A DNA stretch of 7,777 bases from UBA1738 sp045580145 (GTDB lineage: Bacteria > Bacillota > Clostridia > UBA1381). The stretch lies in contig JAZNNI010000079.1 of the NCBI GenBank assembly GCA_045580145.1, positions 1 to 7,777 of the forward strand, in the 5' to 3' direction. Numbering within the stretch: the stretch's first letter is position 1; each line of letters starts with the position of its first letter. Of the stretch, positions 1 to 7,059 are shown piece after piece. The notes below the pieces were generated by a model, which was not told where the DNA came from, did not search any database, and saw only the letters and a list, made by a program, of their open reading frames with translations. A program made the position numbers and the translations under genes.

Positions 1-5
1 TTCAT
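1..5 (-). CDS. Start of a divergent gene cut off by the window edge
   Basis: Only the ATG (positions 5 to 3) and two further bases are inside the window. On the minus strand an AGGAG ribosome binding site lies at 15-11, five bases before the ATG, and a near-consensus promoter lies upstream at 74-45. This combination supports a real gene start rather than a chance ATG. The product cannot be known from here. A gene divergent from a sugar catabolic gene is often its regulator, but that is only inference from position. Confidence 0.55.
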
Positions 6-44
6 AATTTCTCCTAAAATGATAAAATACTTATACTTTATCGT

Positions 45-74
45 ATTATAACACAAGAATTGTATACGAGTCAA
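45..74 (-). promoter_or_regulatory. Promoter of the divergent left-edge gene
   Basis: Reading the minus strand, TTGACT (74-69) and a perfect TATAAT (50-45) are separated by 18 bases. Transcription would begin near position 38, giving a leader of roughly 30 bases before the ATG at 5. The -35 element overlaps the region that must hold the fucI promoter, so the two genes may compete for polymerase or share a regulator. Confidence 0.65.
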
Positions 75-89
75 TGATATAATTACATT
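60..89 (+). promoter_or_regulatory. Tentative fucI promoter region
   Basis: The best -10 match upstream of fucI is TATAAT at 78-83, but no good -35 lies 16-18 bases before it. An alternative is TTGTAT (60-65) with TACATT (84-89) at 18-base spacing. Neither is convincing, which would fit a promoter that needs an activator. The hexamer TCGTAT at 41-46 recurs as its inverted copy ATACGA at 64-69; the arms touch the divergent -10 and both -35 regions, so a regulator site is possible but unproven. Confidence 0.3.
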
Positions 90-117
90 ATAGAAAAAAA
101 TAAAAGGAGGAATTTTT

Positions 118-1899
118 ATGTATCCGAAAATAGGAATAAGACCAACTATTGACGGTCGATGGGGCGGCGTTCGTGAAAGTCTTGAAGAGAAGACTATGGC
201 GATGGCAAAGGCTGCAAAGGAATTAATTGAGGCGAATGTTCGCTATCAGGACGGAACCCCGGTAGAGTGTGTTATTTCGCCTTGCACAATCGGCTCGGGC
301 GCTGAGGCAGCAAAGTGTGCAGACTTTTTTAAGACACAGAATATCTGTGCTTCGTTAGCAGTTACACCTTGCTGGTGCTACGGCTCTGAAACAATGGATT
401 TAGACCCGAACACTATAAAGGCGGTTTGGGGCTTTAACGGGACAGAAAGACCGGGTGCGGTTTACTTAGCGGCTGTTATGGCGGCATTTGCTCAAAGAGG
501 ACTTCCGGCATTTTCAATGTACGGACACGATGTTCAGGATTTAGAGGATAACTCAATCCCTGCTGATGTTGCAGAAAAGATGATAAGATGGGCAAAGGGT
601 GCGATCACCGTCGGACAGATGAAGGACAAGGCTTACGTAAACCTTGGCGGCGTTTCAATGGGTATTGCAGGCTCATACTGTGATATGTCATTTATGCAGA
701 AGTACCTTGGCATTCGTGCAGAGTTTGTTGACCTTACAGAAATTTTAAGAAGAATTACTCTTGAAATCTATGACCACGACGAATATGAAAAGGCACTTTC
801 GTGGATTAAGGCAAACTGTAAGGAAGGCTTTGATAAGAATGCGGGCAAGAACTTCCCTGAAATTATCAAAAAGTCCAAGGTTGTGCCTGCTGATAAAGAT
901 TGGGAGTTTATTGCGAAATTCTCAATCATAGTAAAGGATATTATGAATGGAAATCCAAAGCTTGCCAAAATGGGCTGGCACGAGGAGGCTCTTGGCAGAA
1001 ATGGTATCGTAGGTGGCTTCCAGGGACAGCGTATGTGGACAGACTGGCTCCCGAATGCAGACTTTACAGAGGCTATTATGGCATCTTCATTTGACTGGAA
1101 TGGTAAAAAAGCTCCTACTGCATTTGCGACAGAGAATGATACACTAAATGGAATTTCAATGCTTTTTGGAACACTTTTGACAGGAAAAGCACCTGCTTTC
1201 CACGATGTTCGTACATACTGGTCACCTGAGGCTGTTAAGAGAGTTACAGGAAAAGATTTAGAGGGCAAAGCAGCAAATGGTATTATTCACCTTATCAATT
1301 CGGGTGCAACAGCTCTTGACTGCACAGGTGCAGCGAAAGACGAAAACGGATGCGGAACACAAAAAGAGTGGTGGAATATGACAGACGCTGACATCAAAGC
1401 TTGCCTTGAGGCAACAGACTGGTGCAGAGCCGACTATGAATATTTCAGAGGCGGCGGCTTCTCAAGCCACTTCAGAACACGCGCCGAAATGCCTGTTACA
1501 ATGCTCCGTGTTAATATCGCTGAGGGTATCGGACCTGTTATCCAGATTGCAGAGGGTTATACCTGTGACCTCGAGGACGATGTTCACGAAAAGCTTGACA
1601 AGAGAACAGACCCGACCTGGCCAACAACCTGGTTTGCTCCGATTTTAACAGGAAAGGGTGCATTCCGCGACGTATATTCTGTGATGGCTAACTGGGGAGC
1701 AAATCACGGCGTAACAGTAGGCGGACACGTTGGAGCAGATATTATCACTCTTTGCTCAATGCTCAGAATCCCTGTAACAATGCATAATGTCCCTGAAGAA
1801 AAGGTATACAGACCTCATTCCTGGGCAGCATTCGGCACAGAAGATGCACAGGCAGCAGATTATGCAGCTTGTAAAAAATATGGACCTTTATACAGATAA
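118..1899 (+). CDS. fucI: L-fucose isomerase
   Basis: Converts L-fucose to L-fuculose, the first step of phosphorylating fucose catabolism; many members also isomerise D-arabinose. The 593-residue length matches E. coli FucI (591). The N-terminus PKIGIRPTIDGRWGGVRE is typical of the family. The Mn2+-binding residues of the E. coli enzyme (E337, D361, H528) align with E339 in ATENDTLNG, D363 in FHDVRTYWSPE and H530 in NWGANHG, a constant offset of two, and the C-terminus ends in the usual GPLYR. AAGGAGG at 104-110 lies seven bases before the ATG, so the start is secure. No signal peptide, so cytoplasmic. A terminator follows directly and no fuculokinase, aldolase or transporter is present on this side; other fuc genes, if any, lie to the left or elsewhere. 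Substrate preference between fucose and D-arabinose cannot be read from sequence. Confidence 0.96.
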   Translation: MYPKIGIRPTIDGRWGGVRESLEEKTMAMAKAAKELIEANVRYQDGTPVECVISPCTIGSGAEAAKCADFFKTQNICASLAVTPCWCYGSETMDLDPNTIKAVWGFNGTERPGAVYLAAVMAAFAQRGLPAFSMYGHDVQDLEDNSIPADVAEKMIRWAKGAITVGQMKDKAYVNLGGVSMGIAGSYCDMSFMQKYLGIRAEFVDLTEILRRITLEIYDHDEYEKALSWIKANCKEGFDKNAGKNFPEIIKKSKVVPADKDWEFIAKFSIIVKDIMNGNPKLAKMGWHEEALGRNGIVGGFQGQRMWTDWLPNADFTEAIMASSFDWNGKKAPTAFATENDTLNGISMLFGTLLTGKAPAFHDVRTYWSPEAVKRVTGKDLEGKAANGIIHLINSGATALDCTGAAKDENGCGTQKEWWNMTDADIKACLEATDWCRADYEYFRGGGFSSHFRTRAEMPVTMLRVNIAEGIGPVIQIAEGYTCDLEDDVHEKLDKRTDPTWPTTWFAPILTGKGAFRDVYSVMANWGANHGVTVGGHVGADIITLCSMLRIPVTMHNVPEEKVYRPHSWAAFGTEDAQAADYAACKKYGPLYR

Positions 1900-1908
1900 A
1901 ATATATGG

Positions 1909-1941
1909 AAAAAAACGCTCGGGAAAACCGATTGTTTTTTT
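1909..1941 (+). terminator. Rho-independent terminator of fucI
   Basis: Ten bases after the stop codon, a hairpin pairs A1909-C1916 and G1917-G1922 with C1928-T1941. It has a five-base loop, one mismatch (C1918/T1932) and one G-T pair, and ends in seven T (1935-1941). The matching A run makes it usable in either direction. It separates fucI from the next gene. Confidence 0.8.
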
Positions 1942-1980
1942 GCTATGTGTGTCATAAAAATGTAAAGAAGTTTGAGGTTT

Positions 1981-2000
1981 TTTTGGTTCATTTTGGTTGA
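1981..2000 (+). repeat. Tandem 10-bp repeat abutting the next promoter
   Basis: TTTTGGTTCA (1981-1990) is followed immediately by TTTTGGTTGA (1991-2000), identical at nine of ten positions. The second copy contains the first four bases of the -35 hexamer. Two sites one helical turn apart over a -35 could be a regulator site, but T-rich low complexity could also produce this. Confidence 0.35.
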
Positions 2001-2025
2001 CAAAAGCCTTGTGCCGTAATATAAT
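1997..2025 (+). promoter_or_regulatory. Consensus promoter of the metallo-beta-lactamase-fold gene
   Basis: A perfect TTGACA (1997-2002) and perfect TATAAT (2020-2025) are separated by 17 bases, the ideal housekeeping sigma factor arrangement. Transcription should start near 2032, giving a leader of about 34 bases. This promoter also excludes the longer reading frame that begins with TTG at 1997, because that TTG is itself part of the -35 element. Confidence 0.9.
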
Positions 2026-2065
2026 TACCTTAACTAAACTCTCTTTAAAAAGGAAGGAATTTATT

Positions 2066-3637
2066 ATGGAAATCAAATTACCTGCATTTGGTGAACAAAG
2101 TTATTGTGATAATTTTGTAAGCAAAAAAAACCGTGCTGTGAAAATCTGGGATGGGGATGAGAAAAGCTTTGAGGCATATTGTGATATGTTCGAGAAAATG
2201 GGAGCTAAAATCAAAGAATCCCGAGCTTTAAAAACGCGTAGCTATGCGGCATATGAGCTTGAAAACCACGGCATTTTCCTTAACTACTTTTCAAATATAA
2301 ACGAGCTTACGATTGCTGTTGAAGAGGACTGTAACTATTTTAATTATACTGATAAATCTTTAAATGCACGAATCGCACCTCAGATAACACAGGTACATCT
2401 TACTGATTTTGGTATGTCCTATGTGGTTCGCCTGTCAGACGGCAGATTTATTATCATTGACGGAGGCTGGAACTTTAAGCCTGATGCAGAAGAATTAATG
2501 CGCGTTTTGAAGGAAGGCTCACCTTTTGAAAAGCCTGTAATTGCGGCGTGGATTATGACGCATTATCATTGTGACCATATCCGCTGTTTTAATAAATTCT
2601 GTGAGCTTTTTGATGGTGAATTTGTGGTTGAGAAGTATATGCTCGACTTCCCTGATCCTGAAAAATATCAGAACAAGCTTTTTGCTCGTTTCCCACATAT
2701 CAAGGATGAGAGCTACGATTTTGAAAACACCGAGCCGTGCCTACATATTCAAATGATGCTTGATAATTTCAAAAGAATTGGTGCAGATTTTTATATGCTC
2801 CATACAGGACAAACCTACAATATCGGGGACAGTAAAATAGAAATGCTTGCTTGTCTTGATGATACAGTTAATAAAATGGAGGATACAAACTCTGAGTCGA
2901 TTATATTCAAAATGGAGCTTGGGGGACAGACAATTTTGTGGACAGGAGATGCGAATTTCTCTGATGCAAGACTCCACGAAAAGTACACAGATTACTTAAA
3001 GGCAGATATTCTTCAGGTTCCGCATCACGGTTTTGGAAGCGGCTCTTTCCAAGCGCAGATAGAAAGTTATGACTACATAAAGCCAAGTGTTTGTATGCTT
3101 CCGGTTTCAGACTATAACGCATATACACGTATTGACACATATAAAGAGGGTTCACGTCATTTGATGACAAGCGTAGGAATTGATGAACTCATTACTGGTG
3201 ATGTGACTACAACAATCACACTTCCTTATACTGCGCCTTCATATAAAAAGGAGGAGCTTAGGAGAAAATATTTGAGAGGACTTAATAATGCAGGCTCAAC
3301 CTGCTGGATATTTACAGGCTTAAATACTGCCAATAAGGAAGATTTTGAGTTTACTTTTTTAGGTGGTGCGGCACCGATTTATGTTGAGCTTACTTTTGAA
3401 GATGGAAGTCGCGATGTTGGTGGAATGAAGATAAAGAAGGTAGATGGATATAGGAAAGTCAATATTGTTGATGAAAATGATGTTGAGAAAAATCCTAATT
3501 TCTTCAGCTGGACGTCTCTTGAACAAAAGGGTATTCCTGAAAATGCTGATTTTGCAGTAAGATTTTTAAGTGATGAGCCATTTGTTGTATCACACAAAAC
3601 ACATTATGCGGCATATAGAGCGGATAATAATTTTTAA
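2066..3637 (+). CDS. Metallo-beta-lactamase-fold hydrolase, ComEC-like core, function unknown
   Basis: A 523-residue cytoplasmic protein (no signal peptide or membrane segment). The ATG at 2066 is chosen because AGGAAGG (2051-2057) lies eight bases upstream and the promoter overlaps any earlier start. The central MBL core runs from about residue 110 to 360: IIDGG near D132, the metal-binding HxHxDH motif H166/H168/D170/H171, TGD with D295, and VPHHG with H320-H321. The pairing of WTGDANFSDARL with LQVPHHG is characteristic of the ComEC-type MBL branch. The extra third His of lactonase-type members is not obvious. Residues 1-100 and about 380-523 (the latter apparently beta-rich, ending with YAAYRADNNF) match nothing I recognise and may give substrate specificity. 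Unlike ComEC it has no transmembrane channel, so DNA uptake is not implied. The substrate (nucleotide, nucleic acid or other ester) cannot be named. Own promoter and terminator indicate a single-gene transcript. Confidence 0.85.
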   Translation: MEIKLPAFGEQSYCDNFVSKKNRAVKIWDGDEKSFEAYCDMFEKMGAKIKESRALKTRSYAAYELENHGIFLNYFSNINELTIAVEEDCNYFNYTDKSLNARIAPQITQVHLTDFGMSYVVRLSDGRFIIIDGGWNFKPDAEELMRVLKEGSPFEKPVIAAWIMTHYHCDHIRCFNKFCELFDGEFVVEKYMLDFPDPEKYQNKLFARFPHIKDESYDFENTEPCLHIQMMLDNFKRIGADFYMLHTGQTYNIGDSKIEMLACLDDTVNKMEDTNSESIIFKMELGGQTILWTGDANFSDARLHEKYTDYLKADILQVPHHGFGSGSFQAQIESYDYIKPSVCMLPVSDYNAYTRIDTYKEGSRHLMTSVGIDELITGDVTTTITLPYTAPSYKKEELRRKYLRGLNNAGSTCWIFTGLNTANKEDFEFTFLGGAAPIYVELTFEDGSRDVGGMKIKKVDGYRKVNIVDENDVEKNPNFFSWTSLEQKGIPENADFAVRFLSDEPFVVSHKTHYAAYRADNNF

Positions 3638-3642
3638 TTAGT

Positions 3643-3672
3643 AAAAACGTTCGAAATTATCCGAACGTTTTT
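3643..3672 (+). terminator. Terminator of the metallo-beta-lactamase-fold gene
   Basis: A perfect 11-bp inverted repeat, AAAAACGTTCG (3643-3653) and CGAACGTTTTT (3662-3672), with an eight-base loop. It starts five bases after the stop codon and ends in five T. The symmetric A and T runs make it potentially bidirectional. Confidence 0.88.
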
Positions 3673-3708
3673 GAAAGCTTATAATAAAGAAATAAGGCAG
3701 ACGCAGGT

Positions 3709-3759
3709 ATGAAAGTTGGGGCTGTAAAAGGGACACAAAAACTTCGATGCCGAAACTAA
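3709..3759 (+). CDS. Possible 16-codon upstream ORF before the esterase
   Basis: An ATG at 3709 opens a 16-codon frame (MKVGAVKGTQKLRCRN) whose TAA stop at 3757-3759 overlaps the AAGGAG ribosome binding site of the esterase. That overlap is what translational coupling would look like. However, only a weak purine stretch precedes the ATG and the frame is short enough to arise by chance. The frame is open upstream back to a stop at 3685-3687, so it could also be a remnant of a longer coding region. Low confidence that it is translated. Confidence 0.2.
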   Translation: MKVGAVKGTQKLRCRN

Positions 3760-3771
3760 GGAGATACATAT

Positions 3772-4572
3772 ATGATTTACAAAAAAATTCAGCTTGACGA
3801 AAAGGATAAAGATATATATTTAGAGGCATATGTCGCAGAGCCTGTAGGCGACTTCGTACGGAAGGCTATTTTGGTTATTCCGGGCGGTGGATATGGCTGT
3901 GTATGTGCTGACAGAGAGGGCGAACCAATAGCTCTTGCGTTTATGGCGCAGGGCTATAATGCGTTTGTGCTGCACTACTCGGTCGCAAGGAAAAAACCAT
4001 ATCCTGCGCAGCTTATAGAAGCATCGCTTGCAATGGGACATATAAGGGATAATGCAAAGGAATATAATATCAATCCTGAAAAGGTGTTTGTAACAGGATT
4101 TTCAGCGGGCGGACACTTGGCTGCAAGCCTTGGCACAATGTGGCATAAGGTTTCAGACAAGCTTGATATGCCTTATGGCTATAATAAGCCTGCTGGTATG
4201 ATGCTTGCATACCCTGTTATATCTGGGAAGGAATTTGGGCATATGGGAAGCTTTTACAACCTTTTATGCACAGATACACCTACTGAAGAACAGCTTTTTG
4301 AGGTAAGTATAGAGAATAATGTTGATGAAAAGTCTGCACCGTGTTATATTATGCACACGTCAAATGATGAGGCTGTCAACATAAAAAATTCACTTGTACT
4401 TGCTGAGGCTTTTGCTGATAAGGGTATAAAATTTGAATTGCACGTGTATCCTGATGCACCACACGGCGTTGCACTTGGGAATGAGATAACGAAATGCGGA
4501 GTCGCAAAATGGGAAAATCCTGCAATAGCAAAATGGATTGAAAATGCGGTATTCTGGGCAGAAAATTTATAA
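3772..4572 (+). CDS. Alpha/beta-hydrolase, probable carbohydrate esterase (acetyl/feruloyl esterase-like)
   Basis: A 266-residue serine hydrolase without a signal peptide, so it probably acts inside the cell on imported substrates. The oxyanion-hole motif PGGGY is at residues 37-41. The nucleophile elbow GFSAGGH places the catalytic Ser at S111, with D199 (in TSNDEAVN) and H231 (in APHGVALG) completing the triad in correct order and spacing. The sequence style (HYSVA, YPAQLIEASLAMGHIRDNA, INPEKVFVTGFSAGG) resembles the Aes/BD-FAE-type esterases that remove acetyl or feruloyl groups from plant-derived oligosaccharides; a more general esterase or peptidase-like activity is possible. The ATG is preceded by AAGGAG (3758-3763) at eight bases. 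It lies between a terminator upstream and a shared terminator downstream, so it seems to be transcribed alone; a TATAAT at 3680-3685 is the only promoter hint and lacks a clear -35. Confidence 0.88.
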   Translation: MIYKKIQLDEKDKDIYLEAYVAEPVGDFVRKAILVIPGGGYGCVCADREGEPIALAFMAQGYNAFVLHYSVARKKPYPAQLIEASLAMGHIRDNAKEYNINPEKVFVTGFSAGGHLAASLGTMWHKVSDKLDMPYGYNKPAGMMLAYPVISGKEFGHMGSFYNLLCTDTPTEEQLFEVSIENNVDEKSAPCYIMHTSNDEAVNIKNSLVLAEAFADKGIKFELHVYPDAPHGVALGNEITKCGVAKWENPAIAKWIENAVFWAENL

Positions 4573-4585
4573 ATAGTTTTGAATT

Positions 4586-4620
4586 TAAAATGGGAATGCA
4601 ATTTTGCATTCCCATCTTTA
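4586..4620. terminator. Shared convergent terminator between the esterase gene and pnp
   Basis: A perfect 12-bp inverted repeat (4590-4601 with 4604-4615, core GGGAATGCA/TGCATTCCC) sits in the 57-base gap between two genes ending towards each other. With one bulged C (4616) the stem extends by TAAA/TTTA. On the minus strand the stem is followed by TTTTAAATT, a reasonable U tract for ending pnp. On the plus strand the run is weaker (CTTTAGTTT), so it probably works best for pnp but can serve both. Confidence 0.85.
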
Positions 4621-4629
4621 GTTTATGGA

Positions 4630-6951
4630 TTATTTACCTAAAAGCTTGCTGAAAAACCCGCCCTTTTCATCCTTTGCAGGAGCCTCTTGCACCGGTTCAG
4701 GCTTTACTTCTTCCTGAGCCTTTGGCTGTGGCTTCGGTGCATCGTGATGCTGCGGATATTTATGCTCACCGCCGTACTTGTGCTGTGGCTTGTTACCGCC
4801 GTTATTTCTCGGAGGTCTCTGGCCGCCATTACCGCCCTCGCGTCTTTGAGGTCTTTCCTCATAACCCTCAGGCTTTTCCATTGTTTCCTTGTGTGAAAGG
4901 CTGATTTTACCTGTCTTTTCGTCAATCTTCATAACCTTAACTGTAAGTGTCTGACCAACTTCAACACAGTCCTCAACCTTGTCTACACGCTTGTAGTCAA
5001 GCTCTGAAATGTGGCAAAGTCCGTCCTTGCCTGGGAGGATTTCAACGAAAGCACCGAAATCTGTAATTGTCTTAACAGTACCTTCATAAACCTCGCCAAC
5101 CTCAGGCTCCTTAACGATAAGCTCGATTGCAGTTCTTGCAGCATCGCCTGATGCCTGGTCGATAGCGAAGATGTGGATTGTTCCATCTTCTTCGATATCA
5201 ATCTTAGCGCCTGTATCAGCAACAATTTTCTGGATAACCTTACCGCCCTGACCGATAACTTCACGAATCTTGTCAACGTCAATCTTCATTGTTGAAACCT
5301 TTGGTGCATATGGTGAAAGCTCAGCTCTTGGCTCTGCGATGGCCTTTAAGAGAACATCGTCAATAATCATTTCACGACCTGCTTTTGTCTTAGCAAAAGC
5401 CTCGGCAATAACCTCATATGTGAGACCGTCATTCTTAATATCAACCTGAATTGATGTGATACCCTTTTTAGTACCTGCTACCTTAAAGTCCATTTCGCCA
5501 TAGAAGTCTTCAAGGCCCTGAATGTCAACCATTGTAGTAAATCCTGTATCTGTTGTGATAAGACCACAGGAGATACCTGCAACAGGGGCCTTAATCGGAA
5601 CGCCTGCAGCCATTAAAGCAAGTGTTGAGCCGCAGACAGAACCCTGAGAAGTTGAACCATTTGATGAAAGGACTTCTGATACAGTTCTGATTGCATATGG
5701 GAAGTCTTCCTCTGACGGAAGAACAGGAACGAGTGATTTCTCTGCCAAAGCACCGTGTCCTATTTCACGACGTCCCGGTCCTCTTGATGGCTTTGTTTCG
5801 CCAACTGAGTATGACGGGAAGTTGTAGTGGTGCATATATCTTTTTGACTCTTCTGTATCGATGCCGTCAAGTCTCTGCATTTCAGCAAGCGGAGCAAGTG
5901 TTGCAACAGTCATAACCTGAGTCTGACCTCTTGTGAAAAGACCTGAGCCGTGAGTTCTTGGAAGTAAGTCAACCTCTGCAGAGAGTGGTCTTATTTCATC
6001 AAGGCCTCTGCCGTCAACACGCTTACCCTGTACCAGCCAGTCTCTTACGATTTCCTTCTGCATCTTGTATAAAAGCTCGCCGAGAGTTTCTGTAAGGTCA
6101 GGGAACTGCTCTGAAAGTTTTTCAATTATTTCGTCTTCAACAACACCCATTCTTGCATCGCGGACATTCTTGTCGTCAGTGTCGAGTGCGTGCTTTATGT
6201 TTTCATATTCAAGCTCTTTTACTGCATTCCATAAATCCTGGTTAAGTGTATGAGGCTCATATTCAAACTTAGGCTTGCCGATTTCAGCCTTAACTGTGTC
6301 GATAAATTCGCAGATTTTGATAATTTCCTTGTGAGCGAACTTGATACCATCAAGCATAACATCTTCTGGGATTTCGTTACCGCCTGCTTCAATCATAACG
6401 ATTTTCTCTTTTGTACCTGCAAGAGTAACGTGCATTTCTGATTTTTCTCTTTGTTCAACAGTCGGGTTGATAATGAATTCGCCGTCAACCAAGCCAAGCC
6501 AAACCGCACCGATAGGACCATTCCAAGGAATATCGGAAATTGAAAGAGCGATTGAAGTACCAATCATAGCGGCAACTTCCGGAGGGTTGTCCTGTTCAAC
6601 AGATAAAACTGTCGCAACAACAGTACAGTCGTTTCGAAGGTCAGCCGGGAAGAGCGGACGGATTGGTCTGTCAATACAACGTGATGTTAAGATTGCCTTT
6701 TCTGATGGCTTTGCTTCACGCTTAATGTATCCGCCAGGGATTTTACCAACGGAATAAAGCTTTTCTTCATAGTCAACTGAGAGAGGGAAGAAGTCGATTC
6801 CTTCTCTCGGAGTTCTTGATGCAGTTACGTTTACCATAACCACTGTGTCACCGTAGCGAACAACGCAGTGACCATTTGCAAGGCAACACATTTTGCCTGT
6901 TTCGATGATGAGCGGACGGCCTGCCAGCTCTGTTTCAAAGGTTCTAAACAT
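4630..6951 (-). CDS. pnp: Polynucleotide phosphorylase (PNPase)
   Basis: A phosphate-dependent 3'-to-5' exoribonuclease that also adds tails; it acts as a ring-shaped trimer in RNA decay. I start it at the ATG 6951-6949 (773 residues): AAGGAG (6959-6964) is seven bases upstream of it, while the in-frame ATG two codons earlier is only one base from that site. Domains: first RNase PH-like domain about 10-145, helical domain about 150-230, catalytic RNase PH-like domain about 320-550 with R394-R395 (GRREIGHG), S429-S430 (SSNGSTSQG) and D482/D488 (EDFYGEMDFKVAG), KH domain with GQGG at 567-570, and S1 domain about 619-688. Residues 690-773 are a Gly/Asn/Pro/Gln/His-rich low-complexity tail ending GGFFSKLLGK, making it longer than the core of about 700 residues. 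It lies downstream of rpsO on the same strand, the usual order, and its leader contains a large hairpin that may mediate self-control. Confidence 0.98.
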   Translation of the reverse strand: MFRTFETELAGRPLIIETGKMCCLANGHCVVRYGDTVVMVNVTASRTPREGIDFFPLSVDYEEKLYSVGKIPGGYIKREAKPSEKAILTSRCIDRPIRPLFPADLRNDCTVVATVLSVEQDNPPEVAAMIGTSIALSISDIPWNGPIGAVWLGLVDGEFIINPTVEQREKSEMHVTLAGTKEKIVMIEAGGNEIPEDVMLDGIKFAHKEIIKICEFIDTVKAEIGKPKFEYEPHTLNQDLWNAVKELEYENIKHALDTDDKNVRDARMGVVEDEIIEKLSEQFPDLTETLGELLYKMQKEIVRDWLVQGKRVDGRGLDEIRPLSAEVDLLPRTHGSGLFTRGQTQVMTVATLAPLAEMQRLDGIDTEESKRYMHHYNFPSYSVGETKPSRGPGRREIGHGALAEKSLVPVLPSEEDFPYAIRTVSEVLSSNGSTSQGSVCGSTLALMAAGVPIKAPVAGISCGLITTDTGFTTMVDIQGLEDFYGEMDFKVAGTKKGITSIQVDIKNDGLTYEVIAEAFAKTKAGREMIIDDVLLKAIAEPRAELSPYAPKVSTMKIDVDKIREVIGQGGKVIQKIVADTGAKIDIEEDGTIHIFAIDQASGDAARTAIELIVKEPEVGEVYEGTVKTITDFGAFVEILPGKDGLCHISELDYKRVDKVEDCVEVGQTLTVKVMKIDEKTGKISLSHKETMEKPEGYEERPQRREGGNGGQRPPRNNGGNKPQHKYGGEHKYPQHHDAPKPQPKAQEEVKPEPVQEAPAKDEKGGFFSKLLGK

Positions 6952-6958
6952 AATCATT

Positions 6959-6964
6959 CTCCTT
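6959..6964 (-). promoter_or_regulatory. Ribosome binding site deciding the pnp start
   Basis: AAGGAG on the minus strand is one base from the ATG at 6957 but seven bases from the in-frame ATG at 6951. Normal spacing therefore favours 6951 and a protein beginning MFRTFETELAG. Confidence 0.85.
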
Positions 6965-6982
6965 TTTAAAAATATTCTTTTT

Positions 6983-7059
6983 GGAGATACATATTAGCAG
7001 ATAAATACAGACGAAAAACGGGTTTTCGGCTCTATTTATGTGCTAAATATTATATCTCC
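6983..7059 (-). promoter_or_regulatory. Long imperfect hairpin in the pnp leader
   Basis: The 77 bases fold on themselves with 31 Watson-Crick pairs: 6983-6989 with 7053-7059, 6991-6993 with 7048-7050, 6994-6999 with 7041-7046, 7001-7007 with 7033-7039, 7009-7010 with 7030-7031, and 7012-7017 with 7023-7028 (A7014-A7017 against T7023-T7026), closing a five-base loop. Single mismatches or bulges separate the segments. In the pnp transcript it ends about 19 bases before the ribosome binding site and has no U tract, so it is not a terminator. E. coli pnp mRNA carries a comparable double-stranded leader cut by RNase III and then removed by PNPase itself; the same role here is inference. Confidence 0.75.

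Noticed and set aside
768..1268. Open frame of 166 codons on the minus strand inside fucI
   Set aside because: It lies antisense to a well-supported gene, has no ribosome binding site, and its translation shows no recognisable domain; it is a codon-bias shadow.
1997..2065. Longer N-terminus (23 extra residues) for the metallo-beta-lactamase-fold protein
   Set aside because: The TTG start is the first part of the TTGACA -35 element, so it would be upstream of the transcript; ATG 2066 has a good ribosome binding site.
3657..3685. Promoter for the esterase gene using TATAAT at 3680-3685
   Set aside because: The best -35 at proper spacing (TTATCC) matches poorly and lies within the preceding terminator hairpin; not strong enough to list as a feature.
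1900..4572. The metallo-beta-lactamase-fold gene and the esterase gene as one operon or defence system
   Set aside because: A perfect terminator separates them, and neither protein nor their arrangement matches a defence module I recognise.
6341..6757. Open frame of 138 codons on the plus strand inside pnp
   Set aside because: Antisense to the conserved N-terminal part of PNPase, without a ribosome binding site or recognisable protein features.
6983..7059. The long inverted repeat as a MITE or other small mobile element
   Set aside because: No target-site duplication is visible, the structure is one continuous hairpin, and no second copy exists in the window. A genome-wide copy search would settle it.
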